The notes beneath the pieces are model-generated. The model made no database searches. It worked only from the letters and a program-made list of their open reading frames with translations, and was not told where the DNA came from. Position numbers and translations under genes: made by a program. From Salinispora cortesiana (GTDB lineage: Bacteria; Actinomycetota; Actinomycetes; Mycobacteriales; Micromonosporaceae), in assembly GCF_000484695.1 (NCBI RefSeq), contig NZ_AXVR01000017.1:25241-89240 (forward strand): 64,000 nucleotides of DNA, in the 5' to 3' direction. Shown here in pieces: positions 63,784 to 64,000 of the stretch (positions are counted from its first letter, which is position 1; each line of letters begins with the position of its first letter).

Positions 63784-64000
63784 ATGAACACGATTCTGCG
63801 TCGTAGTGTGCTGGCCGTGGCTGCGTCCGCGACCCTAGGCGGAGCGTTCGCGGTGACCGCCACGCCCGCAACCGCTGCTGGTAACCCGGACAAGGTGGCC
63901 GAGGCTTCGTCGTGGCTGCAGGAGGAACTTCTGAAGTTGCAGCCAGGCACGGCCGACGGCGGTATCTACACCGACAAGCCCGGCTATCACAACACCCGCG
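63784..64000 (+). CDS. Secreted protein, N-terminal part
   Basis: The frame starts at ATG 63784 and is still open at the window end, giving 72 residues. MNTILRRSVLAVAASATLGG and VTATPATAA form a clear Sec signal peptide with cleavage after residue 31 or 32 (ATA-A or TAA-G). The mature start is AGNPDKVAEASSWLQEELLKL followed by KPGYHNTR. I do not recognise the family from this fragment; an extracellular enzyme is likely. Confidence 0.75.
   Translation, partial: MNTILRRSVLAVAASATLGGAFAVTATPATAAGNPDKVAEASSWLQEELLKLQPGTADGGIYTDKPGYHNTR

Overview
The window is high-GC actinomycete DNA with many GTG starts, ATGA/GTGA overlaps between genes and Shine-Dalgarno GGAGG sites. Gene content points to Micromonosporaceae. 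A six-gene set matching the ketomemicin pseudotripeptide pathway, as I recall it reported from Micromonospora and Salinispora, makes Salinispora the best guess, but the sequence alone does not prove the genus.

Region 1 (about 1-27.6 kb) is a cell-surface glycopolymer locus in several facing operons. It begins with the end of a LuxE-like acyl-protein synthetase and a LuxC-like acyl-CoA reductase. A minus-strand GT2 - PseH-like acetyltransferase - pseudaminic acid synthase operon follows. The minus-strand block at 12.7-6.3 kb has a TagG/TagH-type polymer exporter, a fused cytidylyltransferase-SDR of the CDP-ribitol type (Bcs1/TarIJ-like), a membrane-anchored TagF-like polymerase and a polysaccharide pyruvyl transferase. 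A TetR gene is divergent from it. The plus-strand block at 13.7-16.8 kb encodes an aminotransferase, a Gfo/Idh/MocA oxidoreductase and a GalE-like epimerase. The minus-strand block at 21.6-16.9 kb has a WecB-type epimerase and two GT-B glycosyltransferases. The plus-strand block at 22.2-27 kb has a TarS-like GT2, a UDP-sugar dehydrogenase and a second TagF-like protein; a WbpD-like acetyltransferase closes the locus. Together these could make a wall-teichoic-acid-like polymer carrying pyruvate, a diacetamido-uronic acid and pseudaminic-type sugars. Inside the locus, a c-di-AMP (ydaO) riboswitch precedes a secreted C39-like cysteine peptidase.

Region 2 (27.7-55.7 kb) is mostly core chromosome: a two-component system whose kinase carries a frame-shifting 23-bp tandem duplication, a TAXI-type lipoprotein, a GT-C membrane protein, an App1-like phosphatase, phosphoglucomutase, NAD kinase, a large secreted M14 carboxypeptidase, Tex, a metallo-beta-lactamase-fold hydrolase, sdhCAB with a divergent LysR regulator, HrpA helicase, and a DJ-1/PfpI protein with a TetR gene and a strong palindrome.

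Region 3 (55.75-62.55 kb) is the ketomemicin-type cluster: amidinotransferase on the minus strand, then ATP-grasp ligase, MDR reductase, HpcH/HpaI aldolase, alpha-oxoamine synthase and MaoC dehydratase on the plus strand. The window ends with a conserved hypothetical gene and the first 72 codons of a secreted protein. I saw no tRNA, rRNA, CRISPR array, transposase or integrase.
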